This document shows, piece after piece, positions 46,501 to 56,432 of a stretch of DNA of 64,000 bases (positions are counted from its first letter, which is position 1; each line of letters begins with the position of its first letter). The stretch is taken from contig OZ345367.1 of the NCBI GenBank assembly GCA_977006965.1, positions 1 to 64,000 of the forward strand, written 5' to 3'. The notes under the pieces were generated by a model that made no database searches, had not been told where the DNA came from, and worked only from the letters and a program-made list of their open reading frames with translations. The position numbers and the translations under genes are program-made. This DNA comes from Phymatolithon calcareum (lineage: Eukaryota > Rhodophyta > Florideophyceae > Hapalidiales).

Positions 46501-47554
46501 TTGCCATGCGACTTTCAGAACAACTTCTCAGCAATTGTCGCAGATCATTCAAAAATCCAGTCTCGCAGTCTTTCGTCGGCCACAGATCATCCACAAGAAA
46601 CAGGCAGATTTTTCCGCCGAACCACGCGACCGCATAATCCACAGCTTCCCGGAGCGATGAAGAGCGTTCCACAGCAGAGACAGATGCCGATGCCCCTGTC
46701 AACCGCATTATTTTCGCGACTTCGCCTATTGCAATCGGCGACGTGGCCCCTTGACCAAGAGAAATGTACTGCACACCGTCTGGAAAACGGATGCAGATAT
46801 CCTTGTCAAATGCGAGCCCATGCAGCGCTATAGTCTTGCCGACCCCAGTCATGCCGACAATACCGTGTGCAGGCGTGATCACTCCGGCCGCCGCAGTCAC
46901 CGTTGCTGATGATTCCGAGGAGAGAATCGAGTGCTTCAAAACTCCTTCTGGAGTGCAATGCTTACCGTCAGCATCTTTTCCGGTAAAGTTCAGAGTTGCA
47001 CCTTGAGGGAGTGCCGGCGTGCTTGAGCCCACGCGATACACTTCCTCCACATTCCCAGTGTCTTCCAGGCTATCGAGCTTGGGAATGATGACATCTTGAA
47101 TCGTTAGTCCTGTGGCGAGCGTTGACATCAGAATGAGCAGCTGGTTCGAGGCGCGGTGCAATTGCGGTTGGAGATCATTCATGGTGTTGCTTATGGCCTT
47201 GGCTCGGATTGTTCGTCGAAACAAAGTCCGGAATCTGGCTGTCATGCGACTGCTGCTACCGGGAAACGCAGTGGAGCGAAGTGTATCCAGGGTCGAGTTG
47301 CAGTGGTTGAGAATGTCGCGGACGGACGATACAGATTCATGGAACATGGCCCTAATGCGAGCTGGGATGGGCGCTGAAGCGGATTGAAGATGAGTTTCCA
47401 CATCGACGATGTGCCGCATCAAGCGATTGAGGTCATCAGTCAGGCCTTTGAAGATGGTCGGCCCATTACGAATGTTTGCAATTCTTGTCTTTGCACTATT
47501 CACGAGAGTGCGTACTTCTGCAATCACGGAAAGACCAAAGCCGGTGCCTTCCAT
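43532..47554 (-). CDS. NLR-type STAND NTPase: helical N-term, NB-ARC, WD40 propeller
   Basis: An intact single-exon gene of 1340 codons. Its ATG at 47554 is the first in frame and has purine -3 and G +4. Residues 1-165 are predicted helical without known catalytic motifs (a HeLo/RPW8-like signalling position). The NB-ARC module has the P-loop GMTGVGKT (234-241), Walker B LFLVDDLW (318-325), an RNBS-B-like AITTRS (351-356), GLPIALAV (416-423) and an MHD-like LHDL (561-564), all in family order. A helical linker (about 570-760) leads to WD40 repeats from about 765 to 1340, roughly a dozen, many ending in RLWD or RIWD. Such proteins are ADP/ATP-gated sensors: WD40 senses the ligand, the NTPase oligomerises and the N-terminus signals, usually in innate immunity or cell death. 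It is divergent with the small gene at 48131. Confidence 0.95.
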   Translation of the reverse strand: MEGTGFGLSVIAEVRTLVNSAKTRIANIRNGPTIFKGLTDDLNRLMRHIVDVETHLQSASAPIPARIRAMFHESVSSVRDILNHCNSTLDTLRSTAFPGSSSRMTARFRTLFRRTIRAKAISNTMNDLQPQLHRASNQLLILMSTLATGLTIQDVIIPKLDSLEDTGNVEEVYRVGSSTPALPQGATLNFTGKDADGKHCTPEGVLKHSILSSESSATVTAAAGVITPAHGIVGMTGVGKTIALHGLAFDKDICIRFPDGVQYISLGQGATSPIAIGEVAKIMRLTGASASVSAVERSSSLREAVDYAVAWFGGKICLFLVDDLWPTKDCETGFLNDLRQLLRSCSESRMAITTRSTAIADASGQTVDFAPRAPLGPVSLSIFMMHATRDATKKAPREPTGDLRKSIVTILTICAGLPIALAVTGSTVAFLAKEKEDFEGACDVYASQLKKQRLEIGEKKVLGGASLNAGIALSLKILESEYVKLNAVDSLFIDHSIADFYTSLCVLRNQAWVPISVLCRLWKVDDNFALAVVRLFSGLSLCKLTFRQNAQQQTKEGGLMLHDLQLDFCKGQAEIMKTSVLWHVRLLQGYLEEVPPAVEDSLSDEKGDSFEHALLTHTPRPWWSVPNDGYIHLNLARHLVSANICVELAALLLDARWTHVRFAIGGILSLKSDFEYLVTLGGDVFPLRVSREFELIWKAIQVSWGRVSEGKRSFLLQVYGRLFILRTDSAVVRSYLKSVEAHTPVPYLVPVTPFFPDPRSAQTMEIPVRDKCETVDCSPCGLFIAAGAGNDVVVADASTGDILKRLTTHSAGVTCVTFAGVSKRIVSGSRDNSVAVWEWEKSESPAHVLEGHNERVTGVAVCSDGSKIFSSSRDCTLRIWDANTGTQTREFLQKTDVYCVSVSNNDQFVAIGLRDGTLKVLNYGTGCTLFEDSNAHENMIRSVAFSASDKLLATGSWDQTIRVWDTTMWTCVGEPFQGHTNCVTCVTFSPVGQQNLIASGSFDHTVRLWDGNTGRNIWTSSDMLSDVTNVAFTPDGERSVSGSTDGNIRICDTRVEVKATEREYGHSAIVLAVAISHDGLRVASGSRDGTVRLWDSCTGKQIGRPMEGHTDDVNCVSFSLDRRHLVSGSDDRTVRRWEAETSNQTGAPLEGHAGFVYCVSFSSDGQRILSGSGDKTVRIWDAKSGFLIGDALLGHTRKVMAVSESGDGSYVVSQDSTGSVIIWNRANQTIVFQSTRLIESESEFSTKYDSETRLEMTREEAENVIRSCGQETPHLWPASFSPYTTKVYCRHLSVYSNIPIDDTFLLTLPSPVYSWSYNEMKSLFVAGLHSGAVAICNLKM

Positions 47555-48130
47555 GTCGATGTGTTTCGGAAGATTGCTTAGAGTTGGTGCGGAGATGGTG
47601 ATAGAGCGGGATGACGAATGCTACTTGGTTGCGTGAAAGAGCGAGTTTTTGAGCCTGTTTTTTTGCGGTGGTAGCATGTTGCGGTTGTTCATCATGATGA
47701 AAACTGTACACGTCCAGGTATCTATATCTACCAGTATGTATGCGGTATACAGCACAACGGACTTGGTTATCGAGGACTTAGTGGTCGAGGATCGCGGAAC
47801 AGGACGATCGCATCTTCAGCAAACGAGATTTCAATTAAACAATATCACGTTTGTATGTTTTTTTTTTGAATTTTGAATTTATTAAACGCCCTCAGAAACA
47901 CTCATAAGACTGTAAGGGAGATGCGTTTCAGATGCTACTACCTTGGTAGCTCCGTTACTCTGTTAAAGCCCGCAAAAGCTCGTTGCTATCGTCGTAGCCC
48001 TAGCTGCAAAAACCCTCCTCCAGAGAAGGTGGAGGGAAAAGCTTAGAGTCCACTTGTCCTGTTCGTAGGAATCTCAGCGTCGCCGTTTTGTCTTGGTCTA
48101 TTCCATGTCGTCATAAAAGACGGCTGAAAT
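47555..48130. promoter_or_regulatory. Intergenic region between two divergent genes
   Basis: 576 bp separate the start of the NLR-type gene (minus) from the first Met of the small gene (plus). A TATA-like GATATAGATA (minus-strand reading of 47725-47734) lies about 170 bp upstream of the NLR start. A T-run and CCTCCTCCAGAGAAGGTGGAG, a short inverted repeat, lie at 48012-48035. No ORF is convincing, so it probably holds both promoters. Confidence 0.35.
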
Positions 48131-48865
48131 ATGGTCCTTCGCTCACGTTTGTATGTGCGACTTGTCCAATCAGTCCTTTCTTGAGCTGAAGCGCGGAGAG
48201 TCAATTTTGGAGGATTCATTGACAATGTACAGATTCGCCCGCAGGGCGACAACAAATATGCGTGGTCCAGCGACATGATATTCAAAATAACCAATGCAAT
48301 AAGCAACACTTCACAGACGACAGAGACGAACGGTGTAGTCACTGTGAAAATGAACAAACTGCAGAGCGTCGGACAAGTGAATGTGCCCGTTGCTCAAGGA
48401 GCCGCGAAACTCGGCCTCAAGAAAGCGCAGTTCACGGGTAGCCTCACGCGGATGCTCACAGTTGACGGCCGACTGTGCTCCATATACGAAAGCAGTGACC
48501 TTCAGATGAAAGAAACAGGAACGGCAGATACATCTTTATCGCCCAATGTTGGCACCAGCTTTTACTACGTCACCACATCCACTAGCGGCGAAAGTGCCGA
48601 AGATGACGACCCGCCGCTGGTGACCATCATTGACAACGGCAAGCAGGCTCTGTGAAATATGGGATACGATTTCGAGCAAGATCCCAGTGACTCGAGCACT
48701 GCTCGCATTCGTGCCGTAATGTGGAAGAACGGATCGGCGCACAGCCGCGCAGGCAGCAAATACGTGGGCAATCCCTGGCAAGGCTTTGGTGAGGGTTCGA
48801 CCGCTTACTGCGATGGCAATTCCAAAGTTACATTCCCTGTAACGGCGACGCAGACGAACGCGTAG
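48131..48865 (+). pseudogene. Small gene with two in-frame TGA codons
   Basis: ATG 48131 opens MVLRSRLYVRLVQSVLS, then TGA at 48182-48184. The frame continues without a gap (ARRVNFGGFIDNVQIRPQGD, then MIFKITNAISNTSQTTETNG) to a second TGA at 48653-48655. It then runs on (MGYDFEQDPSDSSTARIRAV, VGNPWQGFGEGSTAYCDGNS) to a TAG at 48863-48865. Composition is protein-like throughout: about 244 codons, hydrophilic, Ser/Thr/Asn-rich, with no recognised domain. An internal ATG at 48275 would bypass the first TGA. Nonsense mutation is the simplest explanation. TGA decoding, sequencing error or an unseen intron around 48182 are alternatives. It is divergent with the NLR-type gene. Confidence 0.5.
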
Positions 48866-49470
48866 GTAGTTTGCCGGAAAGCCACATTTGGGCCACACTA
48901 CGTGGTCAATAGTAGTATGATGTGAGCGTTCGAAATGGAACAAACGGTATGATGGATTGGATTTCTGTTTAATTGAAAATGTTTTCGGTTTTCTCAGGCT
49001 CTCTGATCTATCGATAGAAGCTTCCTTACATGATACGGCACAAATCCTGACACTGTCACAGCCGTCAAGCATATCATTATAAAAATAAGTGGACGACACG
49101 CACAATGTGGTGTCTACACGGCCCGTTCTCGTTGACTTTCCATTGCTTCAGTCAGATCCGTTGAGTTTTTTGGAAAATGAAAATCTACTGTACCTATAAT
49201 AGAGGATATTTTGTGAGGGGAAATGGCACGTGTTTATTTTAGAAGCCCTCAGCGACGGCGCACGCCATCACCAGAGCAGCTTCGCATTGCGCTGTAACCC
49301 TGCCGGGCAAAACCACAACGCATCGCCTCCACCATCACACCATCATCTCCTCTTTCATCTCGATTTCTAGTATCATTAATTTGTCCATCGCTTGTTTCAC
49401 TCCTCTTCTTCTCTATAATCCATCCGTGGTAGCGTTAAGTTGCGTTGAAGAATTTCCAGCTGCATCGTCG
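48866..49470. other. Intergenic DNA
   Basis: No gene recognised. T/C-rich stretch at 49330-49420. Confidence 0.5.
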
Positions 49471-49919
49471 CTAGTTAGTAGTACTTGTTGACATACGACG
49501 AGTGGTTCCGCGGAGGGAAAGCGGCCGAAAGCACACTTCACTGTCCAAAGTCTGTGCTTTCTCGACCTTGATCTGAATTACGCAGCTTTGATTCTCATTC
49601 ATATCCACGGCGATTGTGCGTTTTTTGACCTTCTCCGTCTCGGTCCATGCCCGGTAGTTGCGCAGTTGCTCTTCCTTTTGGGTGACCTTTCCGTCCGCAG
49701 CCCTCTTGGCTGGGACGCTTAACATTTCGTGTTTTTCGAGGCATCGGATATCCCTCTGCGCCTGTGCCAAGTCCTCACCCTTGAGCCCTCAGAATCTGGG
49801 CGATCCGCCTTGATTCTGTCAAGATTTTGAAAAACTTCGCCGCTTCCTTGCCGCAAAAATACTAAATTTCTATAGTGAACTCCAGTTTCCCGCCCAATTC
49901 TCGTAAAAAACCTGCTCAC
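49471..49919 (-). pseudogene. Basic coiled-coil-like coding fragment
   Basis: Two overlapping minus frames join smoothly at about 49785: an upstream one (SRFFTRIGRETGVHYRNLVF, then FQNLDRIKADRPDSEG) and a downstream one (QAQRDIRCLEKHEMLSVPAK, then TIAVDMNENQSCVIQIKVEK) ending at 49471. Together they give about 145 residues, basic and helix-prone. One frameshift is implied, and there is no good ATG at the join. Family not recognised. Confidence 0.35.
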
Positions 49920-50788
49920 TATACGCTACAAAGTAGCGGAATACCGAAGGAGAGAGTAATGTTCAGTCTGCTGCGTGATGCACGGCTGTGTCCGCTAATC
50001 ATGCTGGGAAAGGTCATCACACGACGAAAAATAAAGTTAAGCCTCCGAGTCACGCGTACGATAAGCAAGAAAGGGTAGGGTCGGAGGCAGAGAAAGATGT
50101 GCGGAATTCGTTGTCAGAGTCGTTCCGGATTGCGCTTACTATTTCGCCTGTGTTGCAACAAAGTTCCTGAAAGGGGCACAAGAAGTATTTTGAGTGTTCT
50201 GTGCCCGCTCAGGGTGGCGCACCATCGATTGGTGCAGTCGGCAGCTCTTCAGATTAGAATCAGAAAAGATAAGCCTCTGTATCACCAGGCAGAGAAGCGG
50301 AAAAACGGGGAACTTCGATACAAAGCACGTTCCGATCTTTCTTCTTTTGTTCGTCGAAAGCGGGGAAGGATTGTGGAATTTGCTGCCTGAATCGATGAAA
50401 AAAAGAAAGTAGATGAGATTTTTATTACAGTGTATCAACGCATCTGTGGACGATTCGGGCAACATTTCTGACGAGCCACACGGACTCATTCGGGTTCCAA
50501 AGCCTCCACTTCAACAAAAGCAGCAAAGTGAGCGAAATTCCAGAACCTACCTCTGATCTCAAAACATGGATGTCGAGGGGGAAAATCATTTCGCCTCTCG
50601 TGCCGCACCGAATCTATTCGCTTTTGCCGCGCGGCGACGCGCGCGGGGAAGTTTTCGATGTCCCTAGTCGTCTCTGCGCCGAAGCGCCATGGGCGAGTTT
50701 ACGGACTTCTCGAGCCTGCCGTGCCGCTCGGCGATCCAGGGGGGGGTTACTGACGTCCCCAGTCTTACACAATTTCCCACTTCTTCTT
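49920..50788. other. Intergenic DNA with competing short frames
   Basis: Frames at 50097-50390 (+), 50139-50489 (-) and 50528-50947 (+) overlap each other and have no domain. No feature supported. Confidence 0.4.
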
Positions 50789-52180
50789 CTAGAGTCGGTG
50801 AAGATTGCACTTTCCCAGGGCAACGCTGCATACAACTGCGTTTCCCATCCTTCTTGTGCTATTCCTCGCCGTTGGGGCGCGACGCTCCATAATGATAATC
50901 TGTCGAATTCCATACTTGCTTTTAAAGAGGGCAGCGACCCTTCTTGATATCCAGCAATACTCTTCAGTACTCTCATCAGGGAAAATACCTGCATTAAATG
51001 ACTCCGACAGCCACTTCGAAAGTCCTTTTGAAAAAATGGCCTCATACGTTCGCACGAAACAATGCCGAGATTTGCAAGGAATCTCACGGCACAACCGCAA
51101 ACTCTCGGTCTTGTTGCTGCTTAATGCTGACTTCAGGGCAATCTGCAGCGCGGTAACCAGACCAAACATTTCATTTTCAGCCTGCCCGTCGGTGTACATG
51201 CTCGACGCATGAACTCAAACCTGGTCGCGCCCACCGCTGCCATCAGTTCCGAAGCCTGTAAAGCAAACAGCTACCATGCTGTGGTAGTTCCACAACACGA
51301 CACACCTGCTGTGAGCATACATCGCCTCCGTAACCGCCTGAAGCATCCACAATTGATGTTGAGAGCTACTCGAGTCCGCGGGGTCAATCACTTTCAACAA
51401 AACTGCATTCCACCGTTCACTTATCGCCTACGCACGATGCGGGTGAATGGCCGAATATTCTTTGCGCCGCTATACAAGCAGACAGTCGTTAATGCGCCCG
51501 TAACGCACAAACACGGAGTACATTCGTCCCAGTCTTTCGCGTCCATTCTCACGCAGCTTTGCGTGGGCGACGCCTGCGGCTTGCGCACACCGTGGGGCTG
51601 TTGCAGCACGCGCTCGGCACTAGAAAGCGGAGGAACCTTTTCATCCACAATTTGCTTCACGGAGCGCAACACTTCAAACACAGCCGGGAACAGGCGCGCC
51701 ACATCAAAGGAGTTGCCCAGCGATGTCCCGTCGACGGCGTGCCACGCGCCCTAGCGCGCACTGTACGCTGCAGAGTGCCAAATCGTCTTTGATGAGCATT
51801 CCTTTCCAGATGCGCGCTGTTTGTTTCACTTGTTCGTCGAAGTCGATCCAACGCTCAAAAACTACATGGCCCACAAGATCTGATGGGAGCAAATCAGGTT
51901 CCATTCGGTAAATTTTTTGTGGACTAAATTAGAACGACGCTTCTGCAAGGCAAGCGTGTGGAAAGCGTGCATTTTTGGTCGTCGGTGGTCAATGGCATCG
52001 CGGAAATTTCGTCCCCAAGCGATGAAGACGTACTTTGGCGCCTTCAACGATCGAATCTCTACCCGTTAGGACAGTGGCTTGCTCGTAGATGCATGCACTG
52101 GGGAATTCGAACATTTCGCAGCTGTAATGCTTCAGAGGCAGACCAACGAAAGTGATTTCGATATATCATACCTATTGTTG
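50789..52180 (-). pseudogene. Decayed gene of about 450 codons, unknown
   Basis: Going down the minus strand from about 52180, protein-like segments follow each other in alternating frames. They are FEFPSACIYEQATVLTGRDS (52150-52020), AIDHRRPKMHAFHTLALQKR (about 51990-51930), MEPDLLPSDLVGHVVFERWI (51904-51704), ARLFPAVFEVLRSVKQIVDE (51702-51421), and QHQLWMLQAVTEAMYAHSRC (51400-51215). The last one passes a TGA and continues in phase with TDGQAENEMFGLVTALQIAL to 50789. At least four breaks. I recognise no family. The 5' end faces the SLX9-like gene, which starts 127 bp away on the other strand. Confidence 0.5.
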
Positions 52181-52306
52181 TCTTTTCACTCTCCTGGAAC
52201 GATCAAAAAGAATCGACATCATATCAGCAGTCGCCGACCATGGCATGACATGATCCTCAAATTCCTGTTCTAATCTCATGTCCCTGCAGGGAAAGCGACA
52301 TTCGCG

Positions 52307-53104
52307 ATGGTGAAGCGGCGGCTACGTGAACGTGCAACAGCTGCGGCACGCTCCCCCACAGGTTCAGCAAAGAAGGAGCGCAATGCGGGGCTGAGTGCGT
52401 CAGAGTCGCGGTCTGGCCCGACACGCCTTGGCGTTGCGAAGGAGTCTGGTGTTACGGTGAGTCGTGGCAAGGCGAAACGTGCTGCCGCTCGCGCACGCGC
52501 TGGAATGAAGCGTGAGTTCATCGAGCGCGAATTGGAGCGACTAGGCCGTGCTAAACGGAAGGATGAAGACGACACAGTAGCGCCTTCAGCGCCTGGGCTC
52601 TCGCTTTCAGGGCTGGACGACGCGTTGCGCGAAGCGGCCGCTTTAGCTGCCGATTCTTCCGAAAAGGATCAGCCAAAGGCGAAAAAATTGTCTGCAAAGG
52701 CACGAAAGTGGTTAGTGGCGAAGGAAACGGCACAGGTGAAAAGCGTGCGTGAGCATCCCGCTTTCCAGAATGACCCTGTAGAGGCGCTGCGACAACATTT
52801 GCTTAATACCATCTGTAAGGCGCCGGAGAACGTACCGGCGGCGCTTAGCGGAACGAAACCTGGGGCGAAGAAGGTGAGGGAAGTGAACAATAAGGTCGAG
52901 TTGGAGCCGAGTCAGAAGGTCTTGCAGGAGGCGAGAGAGAAAGCTAAGGAGAATGTGCGGCGGAAGAAGGAACGGAAAGCGGAAATGGAGATGGTAGCTG
53001 GGGCTATGCAGAAAAGGAAGGGTAAAGGTATTGAGAAGAAATCGTTTTCGCCGAAGAGTCGCGGTCGGATTGGGGTTAAGAGACCAAAAATTCTTGATGA
53101 TTAA
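52307..53104 (+). CDS. Basic nucleolar-type protein, SLX9/FAM207A-like
   Basis: An intact 265-codon single-exon ORF from ATG 52307 (context TTCGCGATGG) to TAA 53102-53104. It is highly basic and Ala/Lys/Arg/Glu-rich. An N-terminal Arg-rich region (MVKRRLRERATAAARSPTGS) and a helical Arg/Glu segment (about 75-85) come first. Next is a conserved-looking block at about 140-170: LSAKARKWLVAKETAQVKSV and then HPAFQNDPVEALRQHLLNTI. That block resembles the E-x-x-x-F-x-x-L-x-x-P-A-[FY]-x-x-x-P-x-x-A-I segment at the C-terminus of metazoan FAM207A/SLX9 ribosome-biogenesis factors. A Lys/Arg tail with coiled-coil potential and nuclear-signal-like clusters follows. It probably acts in the nucleolus on pre-40S maturation. 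Coding status is strong; family assignment is moderate. Confidence 0.75.
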   Translation: MVKRRLRERATAAARSPTGSAKKERNAGLSASESRSGPTRLGVAKESGVTVSRGKAKRAAARARAGMKREFIERELERLGRAKRKDEDDTVAPSAPGLSLSGLDDALREAAALAADSSEKDQPKAKKLSAKARKWLVAKETAQVKSVREHPAFQNDPVEALRQHLLNTICKAPENVPAALSGTKPGAKKVREVNNKVELEPSQKVLQEAREKAKENVRRKKERKAEMEMVAGAMQKRKGKGIEKKSFSPKSRGRIGVKRPKILDD

Positions 53105-54889
53105 AAGTTCCGTGGTATAACGACTTTTTAGGTATGATTTGTCGTTATGATAATTTTTGGGATTTTTGTTCGAATGTTGGAATGTTGGAATGGAATTCGT
53201 ACTTTTGTACTTTTACTTCACTTTTTGGTTTTATCTAGAGGCTCTTAACTTATTGTCCTTTAGGCTCTCTAGACTGTTACTCGGAGTGGTTTGCTCCGCT
53301 TCAGTCTTGTCTAACTCTACCAAGTGCGACGTCGGTCCGTCTTATATAGACAATATCTCACCTTCCATTCTAAACTAAACCTATTTTTTACAGATAAAAC
53401 GCCCTATTTAGATTCCACTAGAGGATTGGGTGATGGAATCTAAAACTGACCAATAGGAATGCGAATGATTGAAACTTTTGTAACACTCGTGTATTTGCAT
53501 ACGTGGCATTTTGCAGTACATGTGTAACATTTTCTGTAATGCGCTACGTAGCAATCATAGTTGTAGTACAAGTGCAACTCTTGTAACATAAAATCGTTAC
53601 ACGTGGTTCATCCAGAATTGAACTATGCATGCAAATTTTGCACTGGCAATTCCATCACGTTCCACACACACAGCAAGTAAAGTGCCCCACTCGATCACGC
53701 GATAAATGGAAATGTCGATCTCCGTGACAAAACAACTTTCAAGTTACGAGACAAGGATTGCTCAAGTGTTGACAAAGATTTGAACTTTCAATATGGCATT
53801 CCCTGTGCAAATGCTGTATTCAAGTCAGCTAAGCAGCACTCCATGAGGTCAAGAAACCAACAAGAAGCTTAATCGAAGCTATGTGAGTTTGTGACAAGTC
53901 TCTCTGGTGCTAATGATAACGAGGGCTTTTACATAAACACATTCATTTCATCAGTAAAACACGACTGGTGACAGCAGACTAGCTAGTGACCCGGGACTGA
54001 GAAAGGTTGACACTGGACATGAAAGCAGCCGGAGTTGAGTACTTACCGTGAACATTCCAAATAATGATGATGAACCTTTGCAATCTGAAGTGGACTTAGG
54101 CAGTGTCAGCAAAAATACATGCAGTACGGAAGTGGGAAACTGCAGGACGAGCGTGAGGCAAATACATAGCCTCTATTGCATATATTGGTACCAACTATTT
54201 CTGATCACAGAACCCTCATGTATCATTCCTACGAGACTCATCAGACGGAATGCAAAGCGGGACCAAACTTGAGTCAATACGCTACAGATTGATCCAAAAC
54301 ACTTTCCTGCTTAGCTTCTTCGTTCGCAATTCTCCACCGCCAATTCCGCTTGGTGCGTTGGCTTCAACACACTCTCGGGCAGCAAATTCGCTTTTCGAAG
54401 TCATGCGAATTGTCTTTGAAGCTGTATCGGCACTCACTTGGTTGTGCCTATTTAGGGCATCCACGAAAGTCTTTGAGATCTTAGAATGTCAAAAGTGGCT
54501 CACTGACCCGATGGAACGAATCTAGAATGCCCTTGGGTCCTATATTGTCCGAAGTATCTTTTTCGACTATTGGCGTTCGTTCAGGTTAGGGAAACATATC
54601 TACGGGACACTCGCGCTGCATCAACGCAAAAAGTTTGGCATCGTTCTGTTTCTGTTCCAGCAAGCGCATGTGAGGCAAGGATTGGGATACAGTTTTGGAT
54701 TCTCGGACACGGTGGGGAGTTTCCAGCCTCCTGCTTAGTCCATGGAAACTTAGAAGCTGCATTAGTTCCACGTTCGTTACATTGAGTTCAAATATCGGCA
54801 CAGACCTGCGAAAAACGAAACTACTGGTGATCCACTCACCTTCGAAAGTTCGAGGTTGTCATGCGCTCATGGCTGCGTCCCAATAAATC
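53105..54889. other. Intergenic DNA, weak frames only
   Basis: A TATA-like TTATATAGA occurs at 53342-53350. Frames at 54048-54272 (+), 54250-54525 (+) and 54570-54785 (+) are 70-90 codons without domains. Around 53505-53590 the words TTGTAACA and CATACGTGGC recur, suggesting a small eroded repeat. No gene is supported. Confidence 0.4.
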
Positions 54890-55262
54890 GGTATTGCAAA
54901 GATATTGCAATATGCAATAGTAATCTCAGATTCCGCGATCTGCCGGTATTGCAATAAGTATTGGTATGCTCAAAGTATTGCCATTCGTGTTGCGTAACGT
55001 ACCCCGAAACAATATGTGCTCCCGCTTCTGATTCGGTAGTAGCGCAAAGTAGTTATTCGGCTGCACTACTCATAATTATCATGATCATGATTATAAGTAA
55101 ACGCTTCCAGAAAAACCCATTGCAATACAAGGGCACCACGGGCTGGTGCCGTTGTAATGCAATGGGTATTGCCGGAAGCATTTAATTGCAATGCTTATTG
55201 CTCGGAGCCCTTGCGGTATGGACAGCAATGCTTAGCAATAGTATTAGGATAACCCCTGCTTG
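54890..55262. repeat. Foldback (MITE-like) element with TATTGCAATA words
   Basis: A strong hairpin lies at 55103-55179. GCTTCC (55103-55108) pairs with GGAAGC (55174-55179). The arm 55116-55138 (CCCATTGCAATACAAGGGCA then CCA) pairs with 55144-55166 with about two mismatches around a 5-nt loop. On both sides the words GGTATTGCAA, TATTGCAATA, AGTATTG and AGCAATGCTTAGCAATAG recur in both orientations, so the whole of about 370 bp is an imperfect palindrome. No coding capacity. It looks like a non-autonomous foldback transposon; precise ends and target duplication not fixed. Confidence 0.7.
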
Positions 55263-55319
55263 CGCCCCAATTTTACTGTACATTTTCTCAGCTTTGCGTA
55301 CTGACTGTACAGTTTCATT

Positions 55320-56095
55320 TTATCTGAAGATTACTGGTACGTGCTGCTTAACGGTCAAGAACTGAGCCAAACATGCACCACTTCGTAATCTTTTCCAAGG
55401 ACCGGAAATGAATGTCGGTGAAGCGGAACGCGAACGGGCTCGCCTACTTGCTAACAATCGCGGTTCAGAAGGAAAATGGCTCTTTGTCGCCTGGGCGAGA
55501 ATGTCAATCAACATTCGCCATTCATTCATTAATTTTGCGTATTCTCCTTGTGGGGCTAGCAGCACTTTGAGGGCCTAAGCTTCTTCCATTCTAATCTTTT
55601 TGATGTGCTTGCACGACGAGGTCCGGGACGGCACCAAAGATTGGCTCTGGGGTTGGTCGGACAGAGGTAATTTCGCCCATCCCAACAATGTGTCCGAGCC
55701 AACTCCGTCGTTTGTCTCTCGCTCACAATACCGCATTGATAGTGGGGTCCCTAGACTCGTCGGCAATTGGTCTTCCCGATATTATGGACAACATCTTGGC
55801 GCCCATGGATCTGAGTTTTTTTTCCGAACAATTTCTGTTAGCAGCATACGCCAAGCTGTGGAAGTTTATCGTTAACACATTTGGAACGGCAGACGAGTAC
55901 ATCGTGCGTGAAGTGTGGGGCCATACGAAATCGGTTATGTTACGCGGAGGAGGAGTTGAGTGTGATGGCTTAACTATAGCCATGGCTGGGTCGCGAGGAG
56001 TACTACAACGGGTCAAGGATATTATCTTCACTCACTCTCGCGAAACTAGGCACAGCGCTGGAAGGCTCGTTGCTATCTGGGTGAGGTGAGACTAC
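55320..56095 (+). CDS. Hypothetical short coding region
   Basis: The plus frame 55688-56089 (133 codons) reads IMDNILAPMDLSFFSEQFLL, then AYAKLWKFIVNTFGTADEYI and VKDIIFTHSRETRHSAGRLV, which is protein-like in composition. No domain recognised. An overlapping minus frame (56031-55723) is also open, so the strand is not certain. It may be a fragment of a larger gene whose 5' part lies in frames from 55600. A TATA-like TTATATAGGC lies downstream at 56191. Confidence 0.3.
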
Positions 56096-56432
56096 TCAGG
56101 ATGCAGGTACAGTCACAGTTCGTTGTTGACGAGGAGAGCTCCATCAGATTCTTGCCTCTCTGGCTTTACTTTCCCGTGAGCACGCGCGCGTTATATAGGC
56201 ATCACCGGGGAGCTAAATGGTCCTTTTGGTGCTTGTATTTGGCTCTCCAAGTTATCACGCACTAGTATCAAAAAGATTACCAATTTCTAACATTAGTGTC
56301 GTAAAACAAATCATATTCTAAACAATATGGTCTCTAAATATTTCATATTGTTTGGGAGTATGAGCCCTTCATCGGCATGCAGCCCTAACTCAGGTCGTGT
56401 TCGGCACGACATCTCTCCCATCCATGTTCGAC

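Noticed and set aside
44183-47636. Numerous plus-strand ORFs of 60-150 codons inside the receptor gene
   Set aside because: All are antisense shadows of the intact 1340-codon gene.
48915-48960. SECIS element that would make the TGAs at 48182 and 48653 selenocysteine codons
   Set aside because: ATGA and GAT words are present at a suitable spacing, but the intervening stem has only about 4 pairs (GTTC/GAAC). This is too weak to propose recoding.
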